DNA of 64,000 bases. It comes from Phoronis australis (Eukaryota; Phoronida; Phoronidae). Under the pieces are notes generated by a model. The model was not told where the DNA came from. It saw only the letters and a program-made list of their open reading frames with translations, and made no database searches. Numbering within the stretch: the stretch's first letter is position 1; each line of letters opens with the position of its first letter. The stretch covers positions 202,434 to 266,433 of the forward strand of contig NMRA01000150.1 of NCBI GenBank assembly GCA_002633005.1, in the 5' to 3' direction. The translations under genes and the position numbers were made by a program. Below, in pieces: positions 20,973 to 34,000 of the stretch.

Positions 20973-22499
20973 TGTGTTGACGGGGTGGAGGTTTGTTCAT
21001 CCATTGAAACTGGTAACTGTCACAGTCTTTGAAATCCTGGCATTCCCAAAAATTCCTCACCCACTAAAAATGAGAAAGCAGAATGTAACACAAGTGAACC
21101 ATAACTGTGGCACTGTAGAAGTTATTCAATATAATTATCTTTTTAGGTATGAATATAGGCCACTTTTGACCCAGCCAACATGTTATGTTATTTGCAGGCA
21201 ACCAAGATCATCATTTCAAAGTGGTACACCAGCACAACAAACATCAAAAATATTGTTACCAGCATGAAGACATAACTAGAAGCCAGGTCAAAAGGTGAAA
21301 CACCATTTTTGGCATTTTTCCAAAAAGAATTGCAAAAATATTGTTTTGTTGAGAAGAAAATAACTACCGGTAATGTCACAGAATGTGATCATCAGTTTCG
21401 TGCTTGTTTTATGACTTACAATGATAACATACTTATACTTTGAAAATTTTCCCTTCAAGGCACACCATCAGAAATCCACACATACTTGGCCAGGTACACT
21501 ACTGATTTATAGATGACACTGGTCAAAAACCCGTAGTTTCATTCGCATTTTGAAAAGTTACAGACCTGTTTTTGTTGCCATGAATTCATATCGGGCTGAC
21601 GATAAATGATCACCAGTCTGATATCAGTCTGATCATTGATCATAGAAAACTTATTATTATTACTTATCATTGCTCACTAAGGAAAAAGCCTTCCATGAAA
21701 AGTCACATTTAGTCATTTTTATATGAATTCATACCAATCACTTCTATAAATTCATATGAATGACAAAATATAACGTGAACAGTTGATAAACATTCATATA
21801 ACAATGTTTTATGATGAAATCACGATCAACCAAAATTGACTGTATACCAGGGGGTTCCGAAATTCATGTCCGGCCCAAGGGCAATACAACTAAAGTACAC
21901 CTATAATTTCTGTGGTGGGCTTGAAACATATTCAAAGATTGCTATTTATTGACAAACCATTCTGTCACAGCTGTGCAATAAGTCAGGAATGGGTGTGAAG
22001 AAGAAATAACCAATCACATAATGACAATTTATGAGGTTACAGTTCACAAAGGTTATGGCCGGACTTTCGTCTGGAAAACTTTTCGTAAATAGGGGGAAAA
22101 TTTGGTATCTTCAAATACATGGCTTTCAAATATTGAATTGGTGTCATTCTGTATGTAGAGATTTCAACATTCACAACCATAATTCATGGATAGTTGACAA
22201 ACTGAACAGTTCATTTTTGTATCACATTTCAAAACGACGTTAAAAGACACAAAACTAGTCGTCCTGTCCAGGTAATGTCCTCTTGTAAATCATTAATTCT
22301 TGGTGGCCTTATTGACAGTAAAGTGACAGATAGAAGTCGGGAGATCAATCCTTGCAACGAACGTGAAATTTGTTGATTAAGGTGCAATATGGCTTTTCAG
22401 TAGTCAAGATCAGATTAAAAATCAGTAAGGTTTGACTTTTTAACACTAGGAATTGCTTAGTTCAGACTGACTACGGAGAGAAAACAAGCTGTAAACCAT

Positions 22500-24850
22500 A
22501 GACTTCACATAGACCGGGCGCGCGCCACTCAGATACATGCAGCTCGCATTGTCAATATGACGCCATAATGGAGAGTGCTACACAGGACAAAAAAGGCGGG
22601 AAACAATGGGAGCCCTACGGCATCAGTCAGGAAATACGGTGGGTCGCAGTGTTATGCCTGCAGCCAAACAGTTAAGTTTTTTGGTCCTGCCATTGAGTCA
22701 TGGGTTTTTTTGGTTCAGCCACGGAGTTTAGTGGTGATGCAACTAGGTTTTTATGTTCTGCCACCATAGTTTTAAGCGAAGCGTCTACATGCGTTGTTTC
22801 CACATCAGTCTTGGTGATTGAGGCCATATAAGATCAATTAAAAAGATAATCATTGACCAGCATATGCTGTTATCCAATGATGATGCTGTATTCTAATTAT
22901 AATTATAAGTAAATATTTGGTATTAATGACAATCATAAGTATTTTTACTTGTACTGAACACTAACATCCCCGAACTTACTCGCCAGCCATGGAAATCAGT
23001 GAATAGTGAATTCTATATTGAAATATATAACTGCTTTAAAAACTTATTTCTTAATATGTATTCCAAAATCAGATGTTTTCTGTTGTATCAAAACAAACAA
23101 ATCCCTGCAAAATCAGTACTTATGTTGAAGTTGATATTGGAAATTTTGTAGATTTGCACTGCTTGCTTACGGGCTCTCGGTTTTGTGACGAAACTTGCAC
23201 AAAAACGCAAAGTGCACAGTAAGCAAAATATCACACCTGTGCATTCAACCTTTACACAATATACAGAATTACCCACTTGAAACCGAATGGAAATATACCC
23301 AACCGAGCCTAATGGAAATATACCCAACCGAGCCTAATGGAAATATACCCAACCGAGCCTAATGGAAATATACGGTACCCAACCGAGCCCAATGGAAATA
23401 TACCCAACCAAACCTAATTGAAATATAACCAACCAAGCCAATGTAGCATTATTTATGACCTAGTAAAAATGATCATGGTTAGTTTTTTCACAGGGTCTAA
23501 ATTTAATGTGAAGAATTTTCAGCTCATGAAAAAATTGCCCCACGTTACACGGTGTGGGAATACTACAATTACATGGTGTGGGGATACTACAAAACCTCAA
23601 AATGTGCCTAGTGCTTGATCAGGGGGGGGACTTCAAATCCGTGAGAGAAGAATATTTTACGTTGGCAATTCCGAGCAATGCACAGGAAAGGAACTGAGTC
23701 AGACTCTGTGTTCTTTGCTTTTTACATTACAGCGTTCTTCCGTTGAGTCTAACTCATTAAGTTGTTATATCACAACAAGTTGGGCGGATGACCGCTGTAG
23801 CCAATATCTTACACTGAAGACTGATTAAGTCCATTCTGGCAATTAAGGTTGGATGGTCAACTCTCTTTTGTTCGATACTTGCTCTAATCTCCGATAAGAT
23901 CGTATCTTATATCCTCACTCGGCTGTGCTGTTAAAAATAAGTTAAGTTATAAAATTTTTTAACATAACCCAATGACATTTCTGAATTGCCCATCAAATAC
24001 TGATCAAGCTTATAGTTTTTGAAACACCAAAATCGCCCAACTACAATCGAAGTTAAGACAATCTATTCTGTCCGAACCTACCAAAGTACTGGGTTTGACT
24101 GCGTTCACATATGATTGGTTATAAGCCTGTTAGATAATTTATCTGCATGTTGTCCTACCAGACAAAAGACTGTGGTGGGCAGTTAAGAAAGGAGCTACAT
24201 GTTATTACATGCTCACAACTGGTGTATTGAACAGGAGAACGCCCTAATGAACTTTAAAAACCTGTCATTTATTTGAGGTAATTTTTCACAGTACTTCACA
24301 TTAAATTTAGACCCCATTAAAAGTGACCCGGGTTATATTTTAATTTTACAAAGTTACCCGGGGTCATTCTTCAACACTTAGTGAAAAGGCTTATTGGGGC
24401 ACCAAGAAAGTATATCCCGAGTGAGCAGCACGTCTCCTGGATATAACGTCTTTGAATCGAGCGACACGAATTAAATGATAAATCTTAGTGGTTTCTCTTG
24501 AAAAAAATGAAAAAATAAAACGCTCGCAGTGGATTGACAGGTGTGCAGCTACTCAATCCACTCGCGAATCTGCCACTGGTTGCGATCTCCTAATAGTTTG
24601 GTATTTTCCCTATCGACTGATTAACTCTTAAGATACGCATGTAAGTGCTACATCACGTTTTTGTATGTTCTTGGAAAAAATCGCACTCTTTGGCCTCTTT
24701 ATTTGCTCGATATCGCACTTTGAAACGGACAATTTACCTCGTTTGTTTATACGGCAATTAGCCGTGTCACGTGACTAGTAGCACTCTCCAATATGGTGTC
24801 AAGTTGTCAGGGGCAGTAGCGCGTACACCCGGCCTATAGTATTACGATGT
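22500..24850. mobile_element. possible 2.3-kb element with degenerate inverted ends
   Basis: Around 22505-22600 the order is tagac...ccgggcgcgcgcc...'caatatgacgccataatgg' then 'agagtgctac'. The reverse complement of 24770-24850 gives tagac...ccgggtgtacgcgc...'caccatattgg' then 'agagtgctac'. Identity is about 65%. No coding region is recognised between the ends. It would lie downstream of the last arrestin-gene exon. Confidence 0.35.
23284..23442. repeat. 25-bp minisatellite x 6
   Basis: Units of 'aatggaaatatacccaaccg' plus 'agcct', with one 5-bp insertion (ggtac) in the fourth unit and decay at the right. Confidence 0.92.
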
Positions 24851-24972
24851 CTAGGGTGTAAACACTCCTTTTTTCTGCAAGGCATCTTCCTGCTACTTGT
24901 TGCATAATACGGAAGCTATAGAACCACAAACATCAACACTCATTAAGAAACTTTGTGGAAAATCATACTTAC

Positions 24973-25060
24973 ACAACACATACTGAGGTACTGTGCATAT
25001 AGACGGGACTTCTTTTAGGTTACAGTGATACGACCAGGGTGGAGGAAGCCAGTCCTTCCA
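24973..25060 (-). CDS. arrestin-domain gene, last visible exon
   Basis: Acceptor ctgttttcag, strong donor TTGT|gtaagt. Encodes WKDWLPPPWSYHC and on to VPQYVL. A tryptophan/proline tail after the C-domain recurs in simple eukaryote arrestin-domain proteins. If the donor is not used, translation stops about 25 codons further on. Confidence 0.72.
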
Positions 25061-28000
25061 CTGAAAACAGTGCTCACATTAAGTTCTCAATGATCTTGGT
25101 TTAAATGCATAATCTTGAACAGCAATGAAAACTTGGTTCTTAGATTGTGTTTGTGACATCATTCTAACTACACAAAGGCAATCAGCAAGTAACCGAGTGC
25201 AGGCACACAGTAGGTTGTACATCAAGTAACCCAGTGCAGGCACACAGTGGGTTGTACATCAAGTAACCCAGTGCAGGCACACAGTAGGTTGTACATGGTG
25301 ATAGTTTGTGTGGTGCTCAATACCAGTTTAAATGACAGTTTTGTCTGTAATGGCTTGGTCCATTGCCACTTCCTTGTAATCTGAAGAAATTGATTAGTTT
25401 CCTTGTCTTTAGCAAATCCAAGATATTAGTAGTCAATATGTACACCATGTACACCACCACCATGTTGGTAACTGACCAGTATCTACACTCAAATCAACAC
25501 AAAAATTCCATAATGCAAAATGGTCAAGATGCAATCTTGAGGACTTCAGGGGCTTTAAACTGTACATAGTATTATCACCGATTTGAGTAGGCTAGTTCCT
25601 CAAAGGAGCAAAAGAGTGAAAACAAAATTAGACAACTCTTATCTGCACGCCATCAGCTAATATGTATGGACAAAGGATTTGCTCAGGATTTTTGACTGTC
25701 CCGAGTACATGAGCTGGCTACTCGAGATGGTCTAAAACAACAAAATTGCGTTACGATATCACACCTAAAGCACTTTGATTAATGCTACAAAGGTGTGTGT
25801 TGATATCATTAAATCTGACAATCCGTTCTCTAGATATCATCTGAAAACACTCTTCCGCCAAAAACACATAAAAAGCCACAGCCTCCCTGACCCCAGCAGG
25901 AGGGGCAGATTGAAAAACCGTTCTAGCAATGCCCTGCACTCTTGTGCAATAATTTCATCAAAATCTGATGTGGAATTTTTGAGATATCTTTGAACACCTG
26001 GACAACTGGTAAAGTGACCACAATATGCGACCACTGATACGCTATAAAATGTTAAATTTCGTGAATTGTAACAACTGTTACATTTTACGTCATTGTTACA
26101 ATTTATGTTGCTAAGCCTCTCCTAAAAGTTGTTACATTTTACGTAATTGTTATATTTTACGTTGAATGCGCATGCAAGAAATGTACCATTGTAACATTTT
26201 ATGAAACCAACATCATATCACAAAGTAAATGACTGGCAAAATCATGAACAAGTGGTATATGACATGGCCAGGGGTACTTGAGTATCTGTACACGAGTGGT
26301 ACCGCCTGAAGAAATTTGGATACCTAGCCCTTTAGAGAATGGGCTCGGACAAAAAAATGACCCATTTAGAGGTTAATTTATTTTTTTGTAAAAATTCACA
26401 TTTTGCACACAGTTTTGTTCCAGAAATTCAGAAAAGGCACCCTTTTAGATAGTATTTTGTCGAAAATGGCACTATTTTGGAGAGTATTTTTTGCTGTGAA
26501 AAACACCCTTTTGGGTGACACTTCTCATACCTCTTATCTATAGGTATACCCTACGGGTTGACACAGTATGAACTTGGCGAACCAGTATTACTGTTACTAT
26601 CACTATTATATTACTATTATTATTATCATCATTATCATTACTCTTATTATTATTACTGAATTTATTTAACAAAGACATAGTACAATATACACAATATATG
26701 CTTAGTAAAGTGCTAGTACATCATGGTCCTCAAAGATTTAAAATCATCTCATTTATTCACGAAAACAACAACGAATTTAAAACTTGACATGTTTCGGTGT
26801 CATTTATTAAACACCATCCTCAGAAGTCATAATACAGTGGCCACCTAGCTAGGCCCAGCAACAAGTAATGAAGCACAGATACAGTCAGTTACAGGGAGTG
26901 ACAATGAACTATACCAACAATGACAACCTGTGGTGTGTCAGTTGCCTATTGAGATTGGGCTTGCACCAACTGATATGTAAAGCCTCACGAATTTTAAGCT
27001 CCTTTGTTGTTACTGCCTGGTCTATTATTGCAAAGTCATCGAAAGAGCACTGCTGATAACAATGATTGGAGCTCTGCAGGTGAATATTTACATGTGAATT
27101 ACTGTCAGAATTTAGATGTTCCTTGGTCCTGGTTTTCAAATGGCGAACAGTGCTGTTTCAAAAGGATTTAACAGGGGTTCCTGGATTCAACCATTACGTT
27201 ATTGTGAGAAACAACTTGACAGTTGAGGATACAGAGTAAGCCTACTTTTTAGGAACGAGGATGTTGAGATTTAAAATCTTGATTAGACAAGCGCTAACTT
27301 CAAAAATTGATTATTTCTGAACTATCGGCAAGCACGGTATTGTTTCTGATATAACTAATAGGACCAAAATGGGTAATTCTATCAAACTGGCTTCCAAAAT
27401 TGAATTCTCCGTGAAAAATTTTGTTGTGGCCGTTTTTTTCCTGAAGAAATACAATAAATATTAGCCAAAATACGATGCCATTGTTTTGGTTTTATTTACC
27501 GTAATGCCGGACACACCTTTGGTTTATGACCTATGAGCTCCAACAAAAGAAGGCAAGAACGCTTTGACAATAACAAACTGGTTACCTGACCCTAAAAACC
27601 CCTTTCGTCTGGAGTTGAAACTGTACAAGGTACATTTTTACTATACTATTAAAAAAACTATTCCTATTAAAAAGACATTAAATTGCTCTCTCTATTCTTT
27701 CCCTACCTTTTTATTGCTCATGTATATGTTGACAGGAACTTGGACATTCACTTTGTTGGTCCCATCAATGTCCACGTCTACCAACACATGATAACCACAC
27801 TAAAACAAGGCAGAGATGTTTATTCATTGAATAAGAAGGATAAACATTAAAACAATGAGTTGCATTGACAGTGGTTGTTGACATAATACTTTCCATCTCA
27901 CCTGGCACTTAAAGCATAAAATAATAATGCAATGTTAAAGCCTCAATAAAAGAACTTAGTCCATAACCAGTATTGCTTTTATATGGTGCAGATGTGTCCA

Positions 28001-31000
28001 TTGAGTGATGATGGCTGAATGTCGTGTACTGGCAAGATTTCAAGCTTTAAAGGTCAGGGGTACCAGAGGATCATATGCACGAGCATCACATCTTACGCAC
28101 AAACCACCTACGGACCTATAAATCATGCATACGAACACATGAATCATGCATACGAACCCAAAAATCAAGCATATGAAAAAAATAACATGCGCACGAACCA
28201 CAAAAATCATACATACGAGAATCAAATCACACGCACAAACACTTATCGTTTTGTGGTTCGTGCGTAAACATACATGTTAGCACGGCCTAAACTCTTCATT
28301 AATTGCAGAACAAACATTCAGAAACCAAGACACTTTTTTCCAAAAAATACTGTAATATGATTTTAACAGCCAAATGTGTCTTCTTGAAAAACTTCTAGCA
28401 TGTAGTTTGATAGGTTCTCGAAAGTGGTTTAAAGACTGGAGATGAAAAGATATCAGAGGCCAGACTATTCCTGGTATCCGGCCAGGGTCACGGGTCGGTG
28501 CTTATAAAAAATGACCTATGTAAATGTCTGGTCTGTTGACTAATTTTGCCAGGAAATTGCTTGAACAACAAGAGCAACGCAGAACGTTGAAATGCGCACA
28601 CAAATGCACCGCAAACGAGGTGCTTCTAGGGTTGTTTATTTGTATCATAAAATGGCCAGTAGGTGGCGCAAAAATGTCCACTCCATCTGAAAACGGGAAC
28701 ATACAATCACTTCTTTAAATTAAAGAAACCTATTTAAAAAATTTATAAAAATCTCTTAAGGAACTTCAGAGAAACGAAGGAAAACGGAAAAAATGAAAAT
28801 GCCTCTAAGGGGCACAGCATTCATTGAATTCGCCTGAAAGTCGTCGACGTCTATTGTTAACTTCATATAAATACAATTACTGCAGTGAGTTTAGGAGATA
28901 CAGCTATGGGCGCAAAACAACAAAACAACCACTAGGAGACGCCACAGTAGTCGAAGTCGTTATCGTCAACCGTCCTCTTCACACTGAGAATGCCAATTTT
29001 CAAAATAATTCTTAGAATGGTTAGGTTGACAGAGGGGTGGATGTTAAATAACACTCAAAAAGAGCAAAAATGGTGCAAAATACCTCAATTGCATCTGAAA
29101 ACGAGAGGATAGCGTCATCTCACCAATAGATTCTTATATTCCAAATTTTATGAAAATCCGTTGAGGTCCTTTTAAGATACAGAGGTAAACGTAAAAACTA
29201 AAATTACCATTCAGGGGCACACCAGTAGTCAGATATGTTCGAAAGTGGTTGTCATCCGTTGTCAACATCATATAAATATATTTGCTAAATTTTGTAAAGA
29301 TCCTGCAAATGGTTTAGGAGATACAGCCATGAGCACAAAAAAAAACAAAATTGCTACTAGAAGGCGCCTCAGTAGTCAAAGTCGTCGGAATATTATCATG
29401 TACCGTCCTTTTCATAGTAAGAACATACATGCCGATTTTCACAATCATCCTTAGAGCGGCTTGGTTGATAGAGGGTTGAATGTCAAAAAACAGACTTGGA
29501 AACAGTAAACATGGTCACTAGGTGGCGCAAACTGCGTCAAATCCATCCAAAAACGGGAGGATAGTGTCATCTCACTAATAGATGCCTATATGCCAAATTT
29601 CATTAAAATACGTTGAGCACCTTTGAAGATACATAGGTAAACGTAAAAAACTAAAATTGCCACTAGGGGCCACACCAGTAGTTGAATCCGTTTGAAAGTT
29701 TGCTCATGCCATCCCATCCATGAAAAGAGCACATGGAAAATTTCATGAACATACGACAAAGGGTTTTGGAGATAGAGCAGCGGATGCTAGACGACGGACA
29801 TACGGGGACGACGGCATAATGCGTCCACATATAAAATGTGGGTGCAAGAAAATGTCAACATGAAAATAAAGCAATGGAATTAGGCTCCATTTGATAACTA
29901 CAACACTCGATCAAAACTCAGTCAAGCAGACTGCCAGAAAATTTACAGTGCAAACTCTTGTGGCTAGTTTTGGGATCACAAGATCTAATAATAGAGTACA
30001 TTTGCCATGAGTGGGAGTTCGCATTCCAGGGCTTGAGTTCTTTGGTATAAATAATGACCAATATAATTGTCGGGTTTGTTGACTAATTTTGCCAGTAAAT
30101 CGCAGGTTGTAAGATTTTCGCTTGACGAAGAGTGCAAACTTTCATGGTTAGTCTCGGGGTCCCAAGCTCTAACAGTAGAATACACTGGTCATGTGTGGGA
30201 GTTGTCATTCCAGTGCTAGAGTTCTATGTTCAAACTTAATTTGAAAGGACCATGCAATAGACTTGTGATTTACAAAATACAGAATAAATGAAAAAATGTA
30301 TTGTAATTTTTTTAACTCTTTCACTGTCAATTTTTTAGAACTGTATTTCTCAGCACCAAATAAACTTTGAGAATACTTACACTAATGTAGGGTACAAACA
30401 TCAAAATGGTATAAAGTTAATTGTTGATGAATTGTTATGAAATTTTCAGGGTAATATGTTAAGACATTTTGTTTTAAACTTCAAAATAATGTTATCGTAC
30501 ATCGAGGCAGGGATTTGCTAGGTAGAGTATTCACGATTTCAGATGAAAAAACAGTAGCAACGGTCAATGAAGGGTTTCAGTTGAAATTTATATCCCAATG
30601 ACCAGAGTACACACCTCATCTTTCATACCCCGATGACCAGAGTACACACCTCATCTTTCATACCCCGATGACCAGGGTACACACCTCATCTTTCATACCC
30701 CGATGGCCAGGGTACACACCTCATCTCATTTCAAAATCAGATACTAACACGGAATCATTTTGAATTTACAATGAAAAATTTTGAAGGCATTGCCTCAACC
30801 ACAATTTGAGAGATAAACAATCCACAGAAATTTCTTCACAAAAATGCAAAAAATTGAAACACTCGACTTTCATTAACGATTTGGCAAAACTGTCTTCCTG
30901 TCTTCTGCTTGCAGTTTGAAAACATAACTATAGATATCTCCCCATGAAACTTAGGATTGACTGGGTCATGAATGCGTAAGTACTGAACTAGCTGATCAGC

Positions 31001-34000
31001 ACATTTGGCTGTGACCGAGTAATTCGACACAAGGCACGCATGACAGTGAAAGAGCTAAACTGTCTCAAATGCTTACAGCACTCAACCTCAACAAATCTAT
31101 GGTACATAGACCTGCTTCAAAATTGAAATTCGCTGGTTGATATCTATTGTATGTGACTCATTAATGTGGTCCCAACCGGTGTGTACCTGTCAAACCAGCA
31201 AGTTTCAAGAAAGCAACTACCCATCTTAACTGTTTTCAAAAATTGAAAAATTCCTGTTACCGATCTTTGAGTTTTCAAAATCGGTGAACTGTAAGCAAAG
31301 TAACTCAGAAAAAATTTTAGAGCTACGAGCTTTAAGAAATGAAAGTATTTTGTCGTATGAAGTGTGAACTTGTTTTGTCGTGTGAAGTGTGAACTTGTTT
31401 CCTTAGCAGGGAAAACAGGGGATTTTTTGTGAAAAACAAAACATTTCCTGATCAACAGGAAAATTTCCCCTCCTATTAATAGGAAAAGAATCTTCATTTT
31501 CAATTAAACTTAGATTTGTTCCTCAGAGTTCAAATACTCCGTGCCAAAAGTCCAATTACATCTTTCATATTGTGAGAAGGTTTGAATATCCTGCTGCTAC
31601 TCAGTCATTACTCACTTGAAGTAAGCTTCCATCGGTGCTCGCTGGAAGATCTTTGCCATCACAATTTGTTAATGGTACCATGACACTTTTGATCCTGAAA
31701 ACAGCAAAGCCTGAGTGAGGAAAATGAAGACCCACACCATTGATAATATAATATCAATGAAAGATTTTCTGCAGCTGATGATCAATGGGGTTAAGGCAGG
31801 TGGATACACAAAAAAATAATTTTGACTGTTTTTTACATTTTTATGTTTACCTAATCTTTAATTCTTGATGCACAGTATAGTGAAGAAAAATAAAATCATT
31901 CTGAAAATCCAAAGTTTTTTAATTATATTTGATGAAGCTTAAGTAAGTCATATTGCTGTGATTGGTCACCAGCTGAGTGACTGACAACTGGGAAATTGTG
32001 CGTGTACAAGAGAAGTCTGAAAGGTGTGGTGTCTAGTCAGAAGACACTTAGCATTGACGTGGGTGGTGTTGAATGATGCGATGAGTGCACGCACACGCTG
32101 TCAAGACAAGCCATGCATGCAAGACATGAACAACTACGTTCCAACAAAGTAGAATTTTTTTCGAGATGAACTGTGTTTTGTGCTAGGAATGCATGCTGTT
32201 GGTCACTGGAGAAACTAGACTGTCAAACTCAGCAGATTTTTTAACTTGCCGCCACCGTAACTCAAACAATCAATTAGAGAAATAACCCAGTGTTCAACAT
32301 AACAAAATTATTCTAGTGCATCGATTCAAACGTATCCCTAAATTAAAACTAATGGTATCAGTATACGATTTTAGTAGAAAGCAAGATAAAAAACTTTGGT
32401 AACTTTTGAGAATCTCACCCAAGCGACGGTATTTGCACAGAAAGTGCTATTTTCTTATCCCAAAGTCCATTTGGCCAGAATGTTAGCGGTATAGGCACGT
32501 GAAAATGTTGAACCCTTACGATAAAAGACGTTCTTTATCCTCGTCGCCAATATTGTTTTGTAGATAGTAACACAGTGATTTGATAGAACACATGTCATGG
32601 GCGCACCCAGGGGCGAATTGGGCAAGAAGGTCCGCCTCAGCAAAACAAAAAGTCCAAGTAAATGAGACAAAAGTCCACAGGAATTCTGCGCAAGTAAATG
32701 AGACAAAAGTCCACAGGAATTCTGCCCAAGTAAATGAGACAAAAGTCCACAGGAATTCTGTCCAAGTAAATGAGACAAAAGTCCACAGGAATTCTGTCCA
32801 AGTAAATGAGACAAAAGTCCACAGGAATTCTGTCCAAGTAAATGAGACAAAAATCCACAGGAATTCTGTCCAAGTAAATGAGACAAAAATCCACAGGAAT
32901 TCTGCGCGGATGCACAATTCGTAGGCCTGAGCCTCGTGGCTTTTTTTTTAATCCTCGTTGATTTTTGTCAGTAAAAGGTCCGCATACCGAAAAATTCGAG
33001 CCCCCCCCCCAATATTTTAGGCTGTGTGCACGCATGCATATATTGCTTGATGAAGATATGGTAAATACAAATAATATTGGAATATTAAGAAATAGGTCTA
33101 CATAATATAGTTATAGTCCTTTATTACACTGCCAGTGGAGAGTTTAGAGGAGTCACAATCAACACATGGTTTTAATGGTGTGTGGTCAGCACACCAGCAC
33201 AGCAGACAATAGATCAACGCTAAGCTCCGCCCACATGACACCCATATTTGACTTGGTCGTCTGTTGTGCTTCACAAGTTCGCAAAAATGATTAAAATTAT
33301 ACTATAAACAAACAGGCATGTCATATTTTCTAAACATGAAGTAAATATCAGCTTTACTTCTAGAATATCAACTGAAATTGGAACATTATGTCCGCGCATT
33401 TTGAATGAATGTTGACCTCAAGCGACAATCGATGCCCGCTTAACTTCAAAGCCGTTTTGCGTGGCTCTTGATTTCAGGGTGGTGACATGATTCTCGGGCC
33501 TATTCTTCCTCAATGCGTGGGTCAATTTTTACGAAATCTGCAAATCCACTATAACTGAAGTACAATCGCGTGCCAGAGTTTCTTGATACATGGACTAGAC
33601 TTTTACTCATTAGGCAGAAAGTGACCAAATGACAGAAGGTGGTGTGCTTGCCACACATACAAAAAATGCCACAAAATCAAGACCATAATGGTTTTGTATA
33701 TATATTTGGTATGAATTAGTAGAATATTGTGTAACGAAACAAGTTGACAATAATGCCAGTGCATTTTGAAAAAAAATTGAGGTAAATTTAGATTTCTTGA
33801 AAATTAAAAAATATGATATTTAAAAAAAACGAACTACAATAAAAACTTTTTTTCTTCAATTTTTGTCACTTTCAGAGTCATGTCTAACTAGTTAAAACCC
33901 CCTTTTTACTTATTTTAGACAAGAACAGTGCATACACCCCTTTAACAGTTAAAATTACTTGTCCAAATGCAGCTGTTGTCCGGCTTTAAACACCTGATCC

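Larger units (their letters stand above)
15891..24972. other. gene-poor interval with repeat debris
   Basis: No exon could be supported here. It must hold the 3' end of the minus-strand arrestin-domain gene unless that lies in the last visible exon's read-through. A TTTATT on the plus strand (AATAAA on minus) at 19452-19457 is one of several possible poly(A) signals. Contents include a CA microsatellite, two short minisatellites and a remnant of the TA-target element near 20.9 kb. Confidence 0.4.

Noticed and set aside
21197-21286. Plus-strand His/Gln-rich open stretch after ttatttgcag
   Set aside because: Low-complexity codons, poor donor (gtcaaa) and no neighbours.
32455-33035. Several ORFs of 114-143 codons on both strands
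   Set aside because: The 36-bp array keeps all frames open; no start context, conservation or domain.
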